A DNA stretch of 64,000 nucleotides from Marinomonas maritima (GTDB lineage Bacteria; Pseudomonadota; Gammaproteobacteria; Pseudomonadales; Marinomonadaceae), in assembly GCF_024435075.2 (NCBI RefSeq), contig NZ_JAMZEG020000004.1, positions 5,001-69,000 of the forward strand, written 5' to 3'. Positions within the stretch are counted from its first letter, which is position 1. Every line of letters begins with the position of its first letter. The translations under genes and the position numbers were made by a program. The notes under the pieces were generated by a model. It did no database searches. It saw only the letters and a program-made list of their open reading frames with translations, and was not told the origin of the DNA. Positions 1 to 10,847 of the stretch are shown here, piece after piece.

Positions 1-15
1 ATCAATACTCCATCA

Positions 16-891
16 TTAAAGCTCTTTTTTAATCGCTTCCCAATCTACATTCGCAGAACTAAGTCCATGCCCACCAACATAACCTGAGCTTTTCGGCCCC
101 TCCCACCCTTGTAGTGATGAAGGCTCTAGTTTGTAAATCTCAACTTCTAAAGGGTGGCAAGTAGACAATGGGTCTTTGGCATCTGGACCCCACAAATCGA
201 CAGATAAATCACCACCAGGGCAGCACGACAAAGCACACAACAAATCTATCTCTGCAAAAAACTCTAAATAATCTCCTTTCTTCGCAGGACAAGCTTTCAT
301 GAAATACTTGTCCTCATCATTAAGACCGGTGCATTGAAAAACATTTAAAACATCATGCACATCAAACTCGGTTAGCCCAAAAGGCATTACCGCCCTCACT
401 AGATTTGAATGACAATGAAAATCAAAATCTTCTCCTGTTAAGAGCTTATTAACATAAGGGTCACAGCGTGTCCCTAATAAATCATGAACTCTCCCCCCCT
501 CAGCATCTTGACCATAATCCGCAAGACTGTCGTCTATTATTGTTACCATTGGACGAAGGAATGGAAGCGTTGACCAAAGACGATCATGAGTACTGACATG
601 GGCTCTTTGCAATTGACGACTACGAGACACCCACATACGTTCACGAGGATCATGTTTGTTCCACATATTGAAGTCTCCCACTTGTGGTCCTTCTGAAACA
701 CGAATACGAAAAACATGACCAGCAGGAACTTTCCAAGCCTTTCCCGCACGCATAGGAATTTTAATGGTATCCACCAAAGTTCGCTTAGCCTCACCCTCCT
801 TTAAAGAATTATAAAACACCTCATCTACAGACAATTTTGATCCTGAGCCTGCTCTGTACGCTGCTTCTACATTACTCATCACCGACTCCAT
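16..891 (-). CDS. DUF1989 (urea carboxylase-associated family) protein
   Basis: This 291-residue protein matches the DUF1989 family as I know it. Visible features are a basic N-terminal part with a VPAGHVFRIRV strand, a central GDFNMW segment and a Cys/His-rich middle (FHCHSNL, CTGLNDEDKYFMKACPA, SCCPGGDLS). Family members often sit beside urea carboxylase or amine-catabolism genes, but their reaction is not established, so no function is assigned. It is transcribed away from the LysR gene at 983, which makes that LysR a candidate regulator. ATG at 891 is used; a second in-frame ATG lies four codons downstream. The stop codon at 16-18 is inside the window, so the gene is complete. Confidence 0.75.
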   Translation of the reverse strand: MESVMSNVEAAYRAGSGSKLSVDEVFYNSLKEGEAKRTLVDTIKIPMRAGKAWKVPAGHVFRIRVSEGPQVGDFNMWNKHDPRERMWVSRSRQLQRAHVSTHDRLWSTLPFLRPMVTIIDDSLADYGQDAEGGRVHDLLGTRCDPYVNKLLTGEDFDFHCHSNLVRAVMPFGLTEFDVHDVLNVFQCTGLNDEDKYFMKACPAKKGDYLEFFAEIDLLCALSCCPGGDLSVDLWGPDAKDPLSTCHPLEVEIYKLEPSSLQGWEGPKSSGYVGGHGLSSANVDWEAIKKEL

Positions 892-982
892 TTTATTTAA
901 TGTTTGACTTAGGCTAGTGAAACTGGAAACTCAAATAAAATGACATTTTTTAAAAATACATGACAAATACTAAAGTGAGTTA

Positions 983-1831
983 ATGATGGGTCACCCGTAT
1001 ACCGCACTACATACCTTTCATTTAGCGGTTCGTTTTCAAAGTTTAAAATGCACCGCTGATCATCTGCATTTAACAGAATCCGCTGTTAGCCATCAAATTA
1101 AGCGACTAGAAACTCAGCTGGGGTTTACTTTATTTTATAAGTCAGGCCGGCAACTCAAAGTTACACCTGAGGGAAAGCGACTATCCTCTGAATTATCAGC
1201 CTCTTTTGATCACATAGATCAAGTACTGTCGGATCCAGCCAATACCCCTATCAACGCCATTACGATTTATTGCCTACCTTCACTTATTGAATTTTGGTTA
1301 CTCCCTCGCTTATTAAAATTTAAAGAAATACACCCCAACTCCGAGCTTGTCATTAATTACCACTCGTCATCACCAGACTACTTGGATGAACACAGCCTTC
1401 GCATTGGTAGCCATGAAAAAGATGATCACTCTCCTTATATACGTTCCAGAATTCTATCTGGCGAAACCATCCCCGTTTGCAGCCCCATTTACATGAAGCC
1501 GCATCAACTTTTTTCCAGTAAAGACTTACTAGAAGCAGACCTACTACATGACCATACGGGACATAGCTGGAAAGATTGGTTTGCTCTTCAAGGATTTACT
1601 TTAAATAAACCAACCCAGCTTTTATATGAAGACTTCCACCTATTAAAAATGGCCACTGTTGCAGCACAAGGAATAGCACTTTGCCCAGAAGCACTTATTA
1701 AGAATGATTTAAAGGACGGGAAATTAATTGCACTGTCGACACAGAGAGGAAATATCGGTCGCTATTACGCCCTTGAACGAAATAAATACGCCGATGCCAG
1801 TATTAACACTTTAATTAAGCACCTCATTTAA
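983..1831 (+). CDS. LysR-family transcriptional regulator (GcvA-like)
   Basis: A 282-residue LysR-type regulator. The N-terminal winged helix-turn-helix is clear (residues about 8-65, with HLTESAVSHQIKRLETQLG). It is followed by a periplasmic-binding-like effector domain with the GcvA-type pattern LPSLIEFWLLPRL and a late GIALCPEAL segment. It is divergent from the DUF1989 gene across about 90 bp, the usual arrangement for a LysR protein and its target. The inducer is unknown. A hairpin with a T-run follows directly. Confidence 0.85.
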   Translation: MMGHPYTALHTFHLAVRFQSLKCTADHLHLTESAVSHQIKRLETQLGFTLFYKSGRQLKVTPEGKRLSSELSASFDHIDQVLSDPANTPINAITIYCLPSLIEFWLLPRLLKFKEIHPNSELVINYHSSSPDYLDEHSLRIGSHEKDDHSPYIRSRILSGETIPVCSPIYMKPHQLFSSKDLLEADLLHDHTGHSWKDWFALQGFTLNKPTQLLYEDFHLLKMATVAAQGIALCPEALIKNDLKDGKLIALSTQRGNIGRYYALERNKYADASINTLIKHLI

Positions 1832-1834
1832 AAC

Positions 1835-1877
1835 AAAAAAGCCCTCTAACCTTTCGATTAGAGGGCTTTAAAAAAAC
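1835..1877. terminator. Bidirectional rho-independent terminator
   Basis: The arms GCCCTCTAA (1841-1849) and TTAGAGGGC (1858-1866) form a perfect 9-bp stem, flanked by an A-run on the left and a T/A-run on the right. It sits between the convergent ends of the LysR gene and purL and can serve both. Confidence 0.85.
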
Positions 1878-1893
1878 AATAGTTAACTAAATA

Positions 1894-4800
1894 TTAACCC
1901 AACCACTTTCTCGCGTTTTGAAACAAACGCAACCATGGCGCTTGCTCTTGCCATTCGCTTGGATGCCAGCTGTGCTGAACGGTACGATAAACACGCTCAG
2001 GGTGAGGCATCATGATGGTCACTCGACCATCTTCTGACGTTAATCCCGTCACACCTTGCGCCGAACCATTCGGGTTAAATGGGTAACGTTCGGTCGCTTG
2101 ACCGTAGTTATCCACATAACGCAATGCGATCTGAGAAGAAGACACCAATGCTGCCATATCTTGCTCATCACGGTATTCGGTTTGGCCCTCGCCATGCGCC
2201 ACCGCGATTGGCATACGAGAACCTTCCATTCCCGCCAGCAAAATAGAGTTCGATTTCTGAACTTCCACTTGTACGAAACGAGCCTCAAACTGTGCAGATT
2301 CGTTACGAATAAACTTAGGCCAATGACTTGCACCAGAATTAACTCATAAAGATTCGACAACATCTGACAACCATTACACACACCAAGCGTGAAGGTATCA
2401 GGGCGATTGAAGAAGGATTCAAACTGTTCGCGTGCAACTGGGTTGAAAAGAATAGACTTCGCCCAACCTTCACCAGCGCCTAATACGTCACCGTATGAGA
2501 AACCGCCACAAGCAACCAAACCACTGAAATCAGTCAATTTAGTACGGCCAGACAAAATATCACTCATGTGGACATCAACTGGTGTGAAGCCCGCTTTGTG
2601 AAATGCCGCTGCCATTTCGACTTGACCATTTACACCTTGCTCACGCAATACGGCGATTTTAGGCTTAACACCCGACGCAACAAATGCCGCCACTATGTCT
2701 TCGTTTTGGTCAAAGTTCACCGATGCCGATAAACCTGGGTCTTTTGCGTCCAACAAATTATCAAATTCTTGTCGTGCCGATTCTGGGTTATCACGCAACG
2801 CCTGAACACGGTAACTCGTTTCAGACCAAACACGCTGCCAATTAATGCGTGTTTCTTCTAAAACAGTTTCACCAGCAAAGCGCACACGGATAGAGTCATC
2901 ACCAGAAAGTGTCGCAATAGAAGAAACAGCAACGCCTACTTTTGCGTAAGCCGCAACAATGTCAGACACATCAGACTCATTCACCTGAACCACCGCACCA
3001 AGCTCTTCACTGAACAAAGCCGGTGCCAGTTGAGCACGACTTGTGATGATTTCATCTAGATCAATATTAAGACCCAAATGGCTCGCGAATGACATTTCTG
3101 TCAAGGTCGCAAACACACCGCCGTCGGAACGGTCATGGTATGCCAACAACTTACCTTCCGCATTTAATGCTTGAGTCGTGTCAAAAAAGCCAGCCAATGT
3201 CGCAGCATCATCCACATCAGGCACTTGCTGACCTAACTTGTTGTAAACCTGAGCAATAACAGAACCGCCAAGACGATTCTGACCTGCTCCCAAATCAATC
3301 AACAACAAACGCGTATCGGCTTTATTTTGAAGCTCTGGCGTCAATATTTTACGAACATCAGAAACCGGTGCGAACGCCGTAATTACCAAAGACAATGGAG
3401 ACGTTACCGCTTTTTCTTCGCCGTCTTCTTTCCAAACTGTTTTCATCGACATAGAGTCTTTACCAACCGGAATGGCAATATCCAATGCAGGACACAACTC
3501 CATACCTACCGCTTTCACAGTTTGATAAAGCTTTTCGTCTTCGCCTTCATGACCTGCTGCCGCCATCCAGTTTGCGGATAACTTAATGTGACTACGTTTG
3601 GTAATGTGCGCAGCAGCTAAGTTAGTTAACGCCTCACCGACCGCCATACGACCAGACGCTGGTGCATCAAGCAAAGCAATCGGCGTACGTTCGCCCATAG
3701 TCATGGCTTCGCCCGTGTAACTGTCTAACGATGACGTTGTCACAGCAACATCCGCCACAGGTACTTGCCAAGGCCCGACCATTTGATCACGAGCCACCAT
3801 ACCGGTAATCGAACGGTCACCAATGGTGATCAAGAAGTTCTTGCTCGCCACGGTTGGTAAGCTCAATACACGATTTGCCGCATCAGCAAGATCCACATCA
3901 ACAGCAGTGAAATCATCCCCTGCAATAATCGCTTTAGTCGCTTCACGATGCATCTTAGGCGCCTTGCCAAACAAAACAGACATTGGCAAATCAACAGGCT
4001 TATTATCGAAGTGCTCATCGGCGACTTCTAAATGCATTTCTTCTTTGGCTTCACCGACAATGGCAAAAGGACAACGCTCACGCTCACAAATAGCCGTAAA
4101 CTCTGCGACACGATCTGGAGAAACCGCCATCACGTAACGCTCTTGCGATTCGTTACACCAGATTTCTAACGGTGACATGCCAGGCTCATCGTTAAGCACC
4201 TTACGCAAATCGAAACTACCACCACGCTCACCGTCTTTTACTAGCTCAGGTAATGCGTTGGACAAACCACCAGCACCCACATCGTGGATAAAGCTAATTG
4301 GGTTATTGTCACCAAGCTGCCAACAACGGTCGATCACTTCCTGACAACGACGCTCCATCTCTGGATTACCACGCTGTACAGACGCGAAATCAAGATCTTC
4401 GTTGCCATCAGCAGACGCCATAGAAGACGCAGCACCGCCACCAAGACCAATCAGCATGGCTGGTCCGCCAAGCACGATCAGCTTAGCGCCAACTTTAATT
4501 TCTTTTTTCTCAACATGCTCACGACGAATATTCCCCAAACCACCCGCCAACATAATGGGCTTATGGTAACCGCGCACTTCTTCTTGAGAAGCGCCTTGGA
4601 TTTTTTGTTCGTAAGTACGGAAGTAACCTAATAAGTTTGGGCGACCAAATTCGTTGTTAAACGCCGCACCACCAATAGGACCTTCGATCATGATATCCAA
4701 AGGCGTCACGATACGAGACGGTTTGCCATAATAACTTTCCCAAGGTTGTTCAAAACCAGGGATTTTAAGGTCAGAGACCGTGTAACCACTCAAACCTGCC

Positions 4801-5792
4801 TTTGGTTTTGAGCCGATACCTGTCGCACCTTCATCACGAATCTCACCACCAGAACCCGTTGCCGCACCTGAAAAAGGTGAAATGGCCGTCGGATGGTTGT
4901 GAGTTTCAACCTTCATCAGAATATCGATGTTTTCCTGGCTGAAATTGTATTCACAAGAGCCCGGCGCTGGAAAAAAACGTCCCGCAAAATTACCCTCCAT
5001 GACCGCAGCATTGTCTTTATAAGCAGACAAGGTCCCATCAGGATTGTGTTCGTGTGTGTTCTTGATCATTTTGAACAAAGAACGCTCTTGCTCTTCGCCA
5101 TCAATAGTCCAAGACGCATTAAAAATTTTATGACGACAATGCTCTGAGTTTGCCTGAGCAAACATCATCAACTCGATGTCAATTGGGTTACGTCCAAGCT
5201 CAACAAAAGACTCAACAAGATAATCAATTTCATCTTCAGCAAGAGCGAGACCTAGTGTTTGGTTTGCCTCAACCAACGCAGATCGTCCACCACCAAGCAC
5301 ATCAACACTCGTCATAGGTGCAGGCTCTGCATGAGAAAACATATCAGAAGCGTCGCTTAATGCCGAAAGCACGCTTTCTGTCATGCGGTCATGCAACATC
5401 ACCGACAACAAATCTAACGCTTCAAGCGTTAATGGTTCAGAGCTATGAATAAAGTATTCCACGCCACGTTCAACGCGAGATACGGCCGCAAGGCCACAGT
5501 TATGAAGGATATCGGTTGCTTTCGATGACCAAGGTGAAATCGTTCCTAAACGAGGAACCACTAAAACACTTTGATCCGATGAACTGACTTGGGAGGATTT
5601 AGGACCGTAGGCCAAAACACGTTGTAAAACAGTTTCCTGTTCAACAGTAAGCGTTTGATTATCAGCCAGCTCCACAAAATGGAGAAATTGAGCATCGACA
5701 TCTGTAACAGTAGCGACAGATGATTGCATATTGGCTAATAACTTTGCCTTGCGAAACGCCGATAGCGCAGCGGAACCATGCAGAGTTAGCAT
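1894..5792 (-). pseudogene. purL: Phosphoribosylformylglycinamidine synthase, disrupted by a frameshift
   Basis: Large-type FGAM synthase of purine biosynthesis (FGAR + Gln + ATP to FGAM). The combined length of about 1,298 codons fits the family. The synthetase domains are intact (KVETHNHPTAISPF, GSGGEIRDEGATG, GGLGNIRR, IHDVGAGGLSNA). The C-terminal glutaminase domain starts normally with GVCNGCQM, but after LYELI the frame shifts near 2333-2340. The usual continuation (PGASHWPKF...) is readable only in another frame and runs to the stop at 1894. One missing base, a G in the plus-strand stretch around 2335-2337, would restore it. The shift separates the nucleophile Cys from the catalytic His/Glu in MPHPERV, so glutamine use would be lost. 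It could be a real mutation or an assembly error. Confidence 0.9.
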
Positions 5793-5909
5793 GTTGAGTA
5801 TTGCCTCACTTGGTAGTTTTGGGGAAATGGTGCGGGTATTTTAAATCAATGAAGCAAATAGAGGCCAGCAGAGTATGAATTTTCTACACAAAATGAACGA
5901 ATAAACTGC

Positions 5910-6398
5910 CTAAATCGCCTTTTTTGCCCGTTCCTTAAGTTTCTTTTTCTGCTCACGGCGGTATTGGAAGAATTGCGTCAGCTGAGCAGATGCCGTTTCC
6001 GCCAATACGCCGGATTCAACATTCACTTTATGATTAAGGAACGGTGCCTCAAAAAAACACCCCTGACTTTCAACAACACCACTTTTAGGCTCCATCGCTG
6101 CATAAACAACGCGATCAATTCGGGCATGAATCATTGCTCCTGCACACATAGAACATGGCTCCAACGTCACATATAAAGTTGCACCAGGTAATCGATAGTT
6201 CTTCATTTTTTGACATGCCATGCGAATCGCTTGAATTTCTGCATGCGCCGTCGGGTCACAAAGAGAAATTGGAGCATTATAACCCTCGCCAATGACCTCA
6301 TCGTTCAACACAATAATGGCACCCACTGGGATTTCATTTTCAGACGCCGCTTTCGCAGCCAATTCAAGCGCCCGTTCCATCCAGTATTGATCTTTCAT
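5910..6398 (-). CDS. tadA: tRNA-specific adenosine deaminase
   Basis: A zinc-dependent deaminase that converts the wobble adenosine of tRNA-Arg to inosine in the cytoplasm. The 162-residue protein shows the cytidine-deaminase fold motifs: HAEIQAIRMA (zinc His and catalytic Glu) and PCSMCAGAM (zinc Cys pair). The length is normal. It lies downstream of purL on the same strand with its own 117-bp gap, next to purL as in many gammaproteobacteria. The C-terminus is basic, as expected for tRNA binding. ATG at 6398 is chosen; a second ATG six codons downstream is possible. Confidence 0.93.
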   Translation of the reverse strand: MKDQYWMERALELAAKAASENEIPVGAIIVLNDEVIGEGYNAPISLCDPTAHAEIQAIRMACQKMKNYRLPGATLYVTLEPCSMCAGAMIHARIDRVVYAAMEPKSGVVESQGCFFEAPFLNHKVNVESGVLAETASAQLTQFFQYRREQKKKLKERAKKAI

Positions 6399-6509
6399 TC
6401 TTGATTTACCTCAAGGCGACTATTTTGCATTTAATACATAATTGCCTTTAATGCATAATCCGCTCTACACTAAAATCTAACGCAATGATAAATAAAAGGA
6501 GTTCTGTTT

Positions 6510-6932
6510 ATGAATACAGTGGCAGATCTAATGACAACAGATTTAATCACATTAAGGGAAAATGATTCTTTAGCGAAAGCCAAAGCATTGATGCACGAAA
6601 AAAACATTAGAAACATCCCCATCATCAACGATGAGGGAGAATGCGTAGGCATGCTAACCCAGCGTGAATACTTACGTCATGCATTTCACCTAGTTAGCCA
6701 ATTTGGCACGCAACACATATCCAAAAAAGAACAACAAACGCCGATTGCCAACGCCATGAACAAGGACATCTTAACCATTAGCCCTGAAACAGAATTAAGC
6801 ATGGCTGCCGAGTTCTTCATTGAAAACAAGTATGGATGCTTACCCGTCATTCAAAACGACAAACTCGTCGGCATTCTCACACCTGTAGACTTTGTTAAAC
6901 TTGCACACAAAATGCTAAAAGAGTCTGCTTAA
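6510..6932 (+). CDS. Two-CBS-domain protein
   Basis: A 140-residue protein built almost entirely of two CBS repeats, a Bateman module. The first repeat starts MTTDLITLRENDSL and includes RNIPIINDEGECVGMLT. The second starts MNKDILTISPETELS and includes GCLPVIQNDKLVGILTPVDFV. Stand-alone CBS pairs usually bind adenine nucleotides or SAM and act as energy sensors, but no partner is evident here. A clear AAGGAG ribosome binding site precedes the ATG. It converges on the cold-shock gene with a 1-bp gap and no visible terminator between them. Confidence 0.88.
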   Translation: MNTVADLMTTDLITLRENDSLAKAKALMHEKNIRNIPIINDEGECVGMLTQREYLRHAFHLVSQFGTQHISKKEQQTPIANAMNKDILTISPETELSMAAEFFIENKYGCLPVIQNDKLVGILTPVDFVKLAHKMLKESA

Positions 6933-6933
6933 A

Positions 6934-7197
6934 CTAAGCCTGCTCGAGATACTGATTAGAGCCAGAGGATGCAATTTGCGCCTCTTTCTCTAGTTGAACA
7001 TCAATCGCTTGAACGCCAAAATCCGTTTCTGACAAAAGGAAACTAACCGATTGCCCCTTTCTAAGCGTTTTATGACCATCACAGGCAATCGATTTGTAAT
7101 GAACAAAAGCATCGCTGCCTTCTACTCGCTTAATAAAGCCAACGCCTTTCGCGTCATTAAACCATTTAACCTTTCCCGTTAATCGTTCCATAACCAT
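6934..7197 (-). CDS. Cold-shock-domain protein
   Basis: An 87-residue protein with a single cold-shock (S1-like) domain. The RNP1-like motif KWFNDAKGVGFIKR and the RNP2-like motif DAFVHYKSI are both present. These domains bind single-stranded nucleic acid and act as RNA chaperones. About 20 residues trail the domain, and RNP1 has GVGFI rather than the usual GFGFI, so it is a divergent member closer to CspD-like proteins than to CspA. An AGAGG site precedes ATG 7197. Confidence 0.87.
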   Translation of the reverse strand: MVMERLTGKVKWFNDAKGVGFIKRVEGSDAFVHYKSIACDGHKTLRKGQSVSFLLSETDFGVQAIDVQLEKEAQIASSGSNQYLEQA

Positions 7198-7271
7198 TGC
7201 GCCTCTTTTTTTATTTTTATTAAAGTAAGCGTGAAGCCAGAAACCTAAAATGATTTCTGACTTCTATTTAT

Positions 7272-10055
7272 TTACAAAGATTCAATACGAATTTTTTGCT
7301 CTTCTAGCTTGTTCACTGCCAACTGCAAATCATCACATTTAGAACGTTCTTTTTCGACCACTTCTGCTGGCGCTTTCGCCACAAAGCTGTCATTAGAAAG
7401 TTTGCCTTGTATGCGCTGTAGTTCTTTGGACGTTTTATCAATTTCTTTTTGCAAGCGAGCCAGCTCAGCATCTTTATCAATCAAACCCGCCATTGGCACC
7501 AATACTTCCATATCGCCAACCAATGCTGTTGCTGACATAGGCGCGTCATCTCCAACTTCCAGCCAAGTGACAGTATCCAACTTCGCTAAGGTTTGTAGGA
7601 AGGTTAAATTGGCATCAAGACGCGCTTTATCTTGCTCTGAACCATTGCGACACAAAACAGTCAATGGCTTAGCAGGCGATATATTCATTTCACCGCGAAT
7701 ATTACGAATGCCTTCAATCACCCCTTTTAACCACTCAACATCAGCTTCAGCCTGAACGTCTTTTTTACTGTCATCGGCTGCTGGATATTGAGCCAACATA
7801 ATCGTCTCACCTTCAACGCCTGCCAGAGGCTTCACTCGCTGCCAAATTTCTTCGGTTAGGAAAGGCATCATTGGATGAGCCAAGCGCAAGAAAGCCTCTA
7901 GTACACGCACCAAAGTACGGCGAGTACCCGTTAACTGAGCGGCCGTTGCGTTCTCATCCCAAAGTACTGGCTTAGACAATTCCAAATACCAATCACAGTA
8001 TTCGTGCCACATAAACTCGTAAAGCGCCTGTGCTGCCAAATCAAAACGGTGGGTATCGAAAGCGCGATTCACTGCATCTTCCGCATGTTGCAAGCGAGAG
8101 ATAATCCATTTATCAGCAAGAGACAATTCTACTTCTGCACCATTTTGGCCACAGTCCTGATCGTCTGTGTTCATCAAGACATAACGCGTCGCGTTCCAAA
8201 TCTTGTTACAGAAGTTGCGGTAACCTTCTAGACGATTAAGATCGAACTTGATATCACGCCCACCGGATGCCAAAGAGCAAAGTGTGAAGCGTAGCGCATC
8301 GGTACCATAAGCCTGAATTCCTTCAGGATAAGTTTCGCGCGTATTTTTCTCCACTTTCGCCGCCAAACGCGGCTGCATCATGCCAGTAGTACGCTTGCTA
8401 ACCAAAGACTCAATATCAATGCCGTTAATTAAATCCAGCGGATCAATAACATTCCCTTTGGATTTAGACATTTTGTCGCCACGTTCATCACGAATAAGAC
8501 CCGTAATGTAAACCGTTTTGAACGGTACTTTATCGGTAAACTTCAACGTCATCATGATCATTCTGGCCACCCAGAAGAAAATAATATCAAAACCCGTTAC
8601 CAATACATCAGACTCACTAAATTCTGCAAAGTCTTGAGTTTCTTCTGGCCAACCTTGTGTTGCAAAGGTCCATAGCGCAGAAGAGAACCACGTATCCAAT
8701 ACGTCTTCATCTTGAGTCAGCTCAACGTCCGCGGCAAGACTGTATTTCGTCCGCACTTCCGCTTCGTCTTTGCCTACATAGAATTTACCATCAACATCGT
8801 ACCAAGCAGGAATCTGATGCCCCCACCAAAGCTGACGAGAGATACACCAATCATTAAGATCACGCATCCAAGCAAAATAGGTATTTTCCCATTGCTTAGG
8901 CACAAATTGAATGTCGCCATTTTCAACCGCTTCCATCGCCGGCTTCACTAGGCTTTCAACAGCAACGTACCATTGCTGCGTCAAATAAGGCTCAATGACT
9001 GTATTACCACGCTCACCACGTGGCACTTTCAACTTATGATCCGCAATCTTTTCCAGTAATCCTAGCGCGTCAAAATCGGCTACCACCGCTTTACGTGCAT
9101 CAAAACGATCCATGCCGCGGTATTTTTCAGGTGCGTCATCATTGATCGCCGCATCGTCCGTTAAGATATTAATCAACGGCATGTCATGACGCTTGCCCAC
9201 TTCATAATCATTAAAGTCATGAGCGGGAGTAATTTTCACACAACCAGTACCAAACTCTTTATCTACGTATTCATCAGCAACGATAGGAATGCGACGACCA
9301 ACCAATGGCAGATCAACGAACTTACCAACAAGATCCGTGAAGCGTTCATCGTCTGGTGCAACCGCCACAGCAGCATCACCAAACATGGTTTCTGGGCGTG
9401 TTGTTGCAACAACAATGTGATCCTTACCATCGGCCGTTTTCACACCGTCTGCCAATGGATAGCGGAAATACCACATGAAGCCGTTTTCTTCTTCCGAGAT
9501 AACTTCCAAATCAGAAATCGCCGTGTGTAGCACTGGGTCCCAATTTACGAGACGCTGGCCACGATAAATAATGCCTTCATCATAAAGACGAACGAACACT
9601 TCCTGAACGGCAGCAGACATGCCGGGATCCATTGTGAAACGCTCTTTATCCCATGCCACAGAGTCGCCCAATACGCGCATTTGATCGGAAATAGTACCGC
9701 CAGATTGGTCCTTCCATTCCCATACTTTTTCGAGGAATTTCTCGCGACCAAGATCATGACGGGTAACATTCTGAGCCGCCAATTGTCGCTCAACCACCAT
9801 TTGTGTCGCGATACCAGCGTGATCACTACCAGGCTGCCATAAAGTTCGGCTGCCTTTCATTCGCTCACGACGAATCATGGCGTCCATTAAGGTATGCTGA
9901 AAAGCATGCCCCATGTGTAAACTACCCGTGACGTTCGGTGGTGGAATCATGATAGAGAAAGGAGAACCGTTGCCTTGAGGGGTGAAATAGCCACCCTCTT
10001 CCCAACGTTTATAAATAGGCTGTTCAATACTCTGAGGTTGGTAGGTCTTTTCCAT
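7272..10055 (-). CDS. valS: Valyl-tRNA synthetase
   Basis: A class I aminoacyl-tRNA synthetase that charges tRNA-Val in the cytoplasm. The 927-residue protein has the HIGH-type motif in PPPNVTGSLHMGHAFQ (about residues 38-53), the editing domain with ATTRPETMFGD, and the KMSKS motif in RGDKMSKSKGNVIDP. A Val-specific C-terminal coiled coil closes it (DAELARLQKEIDKTSKELQ). Length and domain order are normal. The gene upstream is a short conserved hypothetical, the same arrangement as in Pseudomonas. Confidence 0.97.
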   Translation of the reverse strand: MEKTYQPQSIEQPIYKRWEEGGYFTPQGNGSPFSIMIPPPNVTGSLHMGHAFQHTLMDAMIRRERMKGSRTLWQPGSDHAGIATQMVVERQLAAQNVTRHDLGREKFLEKVWEWKDQSGGTISDQMRVLGDSVAWDKERFTMDPGMSAAVQEVFVRLYDEGIIYRGQRLVNWDPVLHTAISDLEVISEEENGFMWYFRYPLADGVKTADGKDHIVVATTRPETMFGDAAVAVAPDDERFTDLVGKFVDLPLVGRRIPIVADEYVDKEFGTGCVKITPAHDFNDYEVGKRHDMPLINILTDDAAINDDAPEKYRGMDRFDARKAVVADFDALGLLEKIADHKLKVPRGERGNTVIEPYLTQQWYVAVESLVKPAMEAVENGDIQFVPKQWENTYFAWMRDLNDWCISRQLWWGHQIPAWYDVDGKFYVGKDEAEVRTKYSLAADVELTQDEDVLDTWFSSALWTFATQGWPEETQDFAEFSESDVLVTGFDIIFFWVARMIMMTLKFTDKVPFKTVYITGLIRDERGDKMSKSKGNVIDPLDLINGIDIESLVSKRTTGMMQPRLAAKVEKNTRETYPEGIQAYGTDALRFTLCSLASGGRDIKFDLNRLEGYRNFCNKIWNATRYVLMNTDDQDCGQNGAEVELSLADKWIISRLQHAEDAVNRAFDTHRFDLAAQALYEFMWHEYCDWYLELSKPVLWDENATAAQLTGTRRTLVRVLEAFLRLAHPMMPFLTEEIWQRVKPLAGVEGETIMLAQYPAADDSKKDVQAEADVEWLKGVIEGIRNIRGEMNISPAKPLTVLCRNGSEQDKARLDANLTFLQTLAKLDTVTWLEVGDDAPMSATALVGDMEVLVPMAGLIDKDAELARLQKEIDKTSKELQRIQGKLSNDSFVAKAPAEVVEKERSKCDDLQLAVNKLEEQKIRIESL

Positions 10056-10192
10056 TATGGTGTCTTAAAGCTCTTATGTAGCGGTCAATTTGAATTTAGG
10101 GAATTATAACGTGTCATAACAAGATAAAGAACAACACGTGCACAATTAAGCCATCAGCGAGAGAAGCAGTCTGATAACTAACTGTTAATGGC

Positions 10193-10570
10193 TTATTTAC
10201 TCTTTTTCGTCATAGCGCCAGCCTCGTGCAACGCTTGCATCACTTCTAACACCAACTCTGGTAAACGCTTTTCAAGTACGCCAGCGATTGTTTTGGCAAT
10301 AAGTTCTTGCGATACATTGGATGAAGTAAGTATGTCCGCGGGTGCAACCGCCTCGACTTGAGCATCTTCATCTTGCTCACTTTCGTTTCGAGCTTGAGAA
10401 CCATCAAAAGACTGCGCCAAATGCATTTCCTGACCAGCAGAAAAAGGCGTTTGATCGGCGACAATATCCATCAAAATTGGAATGTCATCTTGATTACGCA
10501 AAGCAGACATCAATGTTTCTTCATCTGGCTCGAAAATACCATCATCATGATGAGTGGCTAAATCTGACAT
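10193..10570 (-). CDS. Conserved hypothetical protein upstream of valS
   Basis: A small acidic protein of about 125 residues starting MSDLATHHDDG; an upstream in-frame codon at 10603 would add 11 hydrophobic residues and seems less likely. The N-terminal half is rich in Asp/Glu and probably disordered. The C-terminal half is helical (SQELIAKTIAGVLEKRLPELVLEVMQ) and ends in a Lys-rich tail. Pseudomonas has an uncharacterised gene at the same place between holC and valS, but no holC (DNA polymerase III chi) is seen here between pepA and this gene. No function is assigned. Confidence 0.65.
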   Translation of the reverse strand: MSDLATHHDDGIFEPDEETLMSALRNQDDIPILMDIVADQTPFSAGQEMHLAQSFDGSQARNESEQDEDAQVEAVAPADILTSSNVSQELIAKTIAGVLEKRLPELVLEVMQALHEAGAMTKKSK

Positions 10571-10763
10571 AGGAAAAACCAATATTAAGAAAACAAAATA
10601 CAACGATTAAACATATATTATTGTTCAACCAATCATTCATAGCCCTCAACTTTCGCACTGAAAAACCTAAAAGTCTACCCCATCCAGCGTAGACAAAACA
10701 CTCAACACCGCAGAGATAGAAATAACACTTTGATCGGACTCGCTTTCCTACTAAAACAGCAAT

Positions 10764-10797
10764 AAAAAAGCAGCGATAAAAATTATCACTGCTTTTT
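10764..10797. terminator. Hairpin terminator between pepA and the valS-upstream gene
   Basis: The arms AAAAGCAGCGATAA and TTATCACTGCTTTT form a stem with one mismatch, flanked by A- and T-runs. It lies just downstream of pepA on the minus strand. A shorter hairpin (GTGACT/AGTCAC, about 10812-10832) lies closer to the pepA stop. Confidence 0.7.
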
Positions 10798-10847
10798 AAG
10801 AAAAGGTTATTTGTGACTAAAAAATTCAGTCACTTGACCCTTAATAA

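Noticed and set aside
1894..2268. Separate 124-residue protein downstream of purL
   Set aside because: Its sequence is the normal C-terminal end of PurL (MPHPERV and beyond) in a shifted frame, so it is part of the disrupted purL.
8004..9826. Many open frames opposite valS, purL, carB and pepA
   Set aside because: They are antisense or out-of-frame shadows of well-recognised genes, with no ribosome sites or family motifs of their own.
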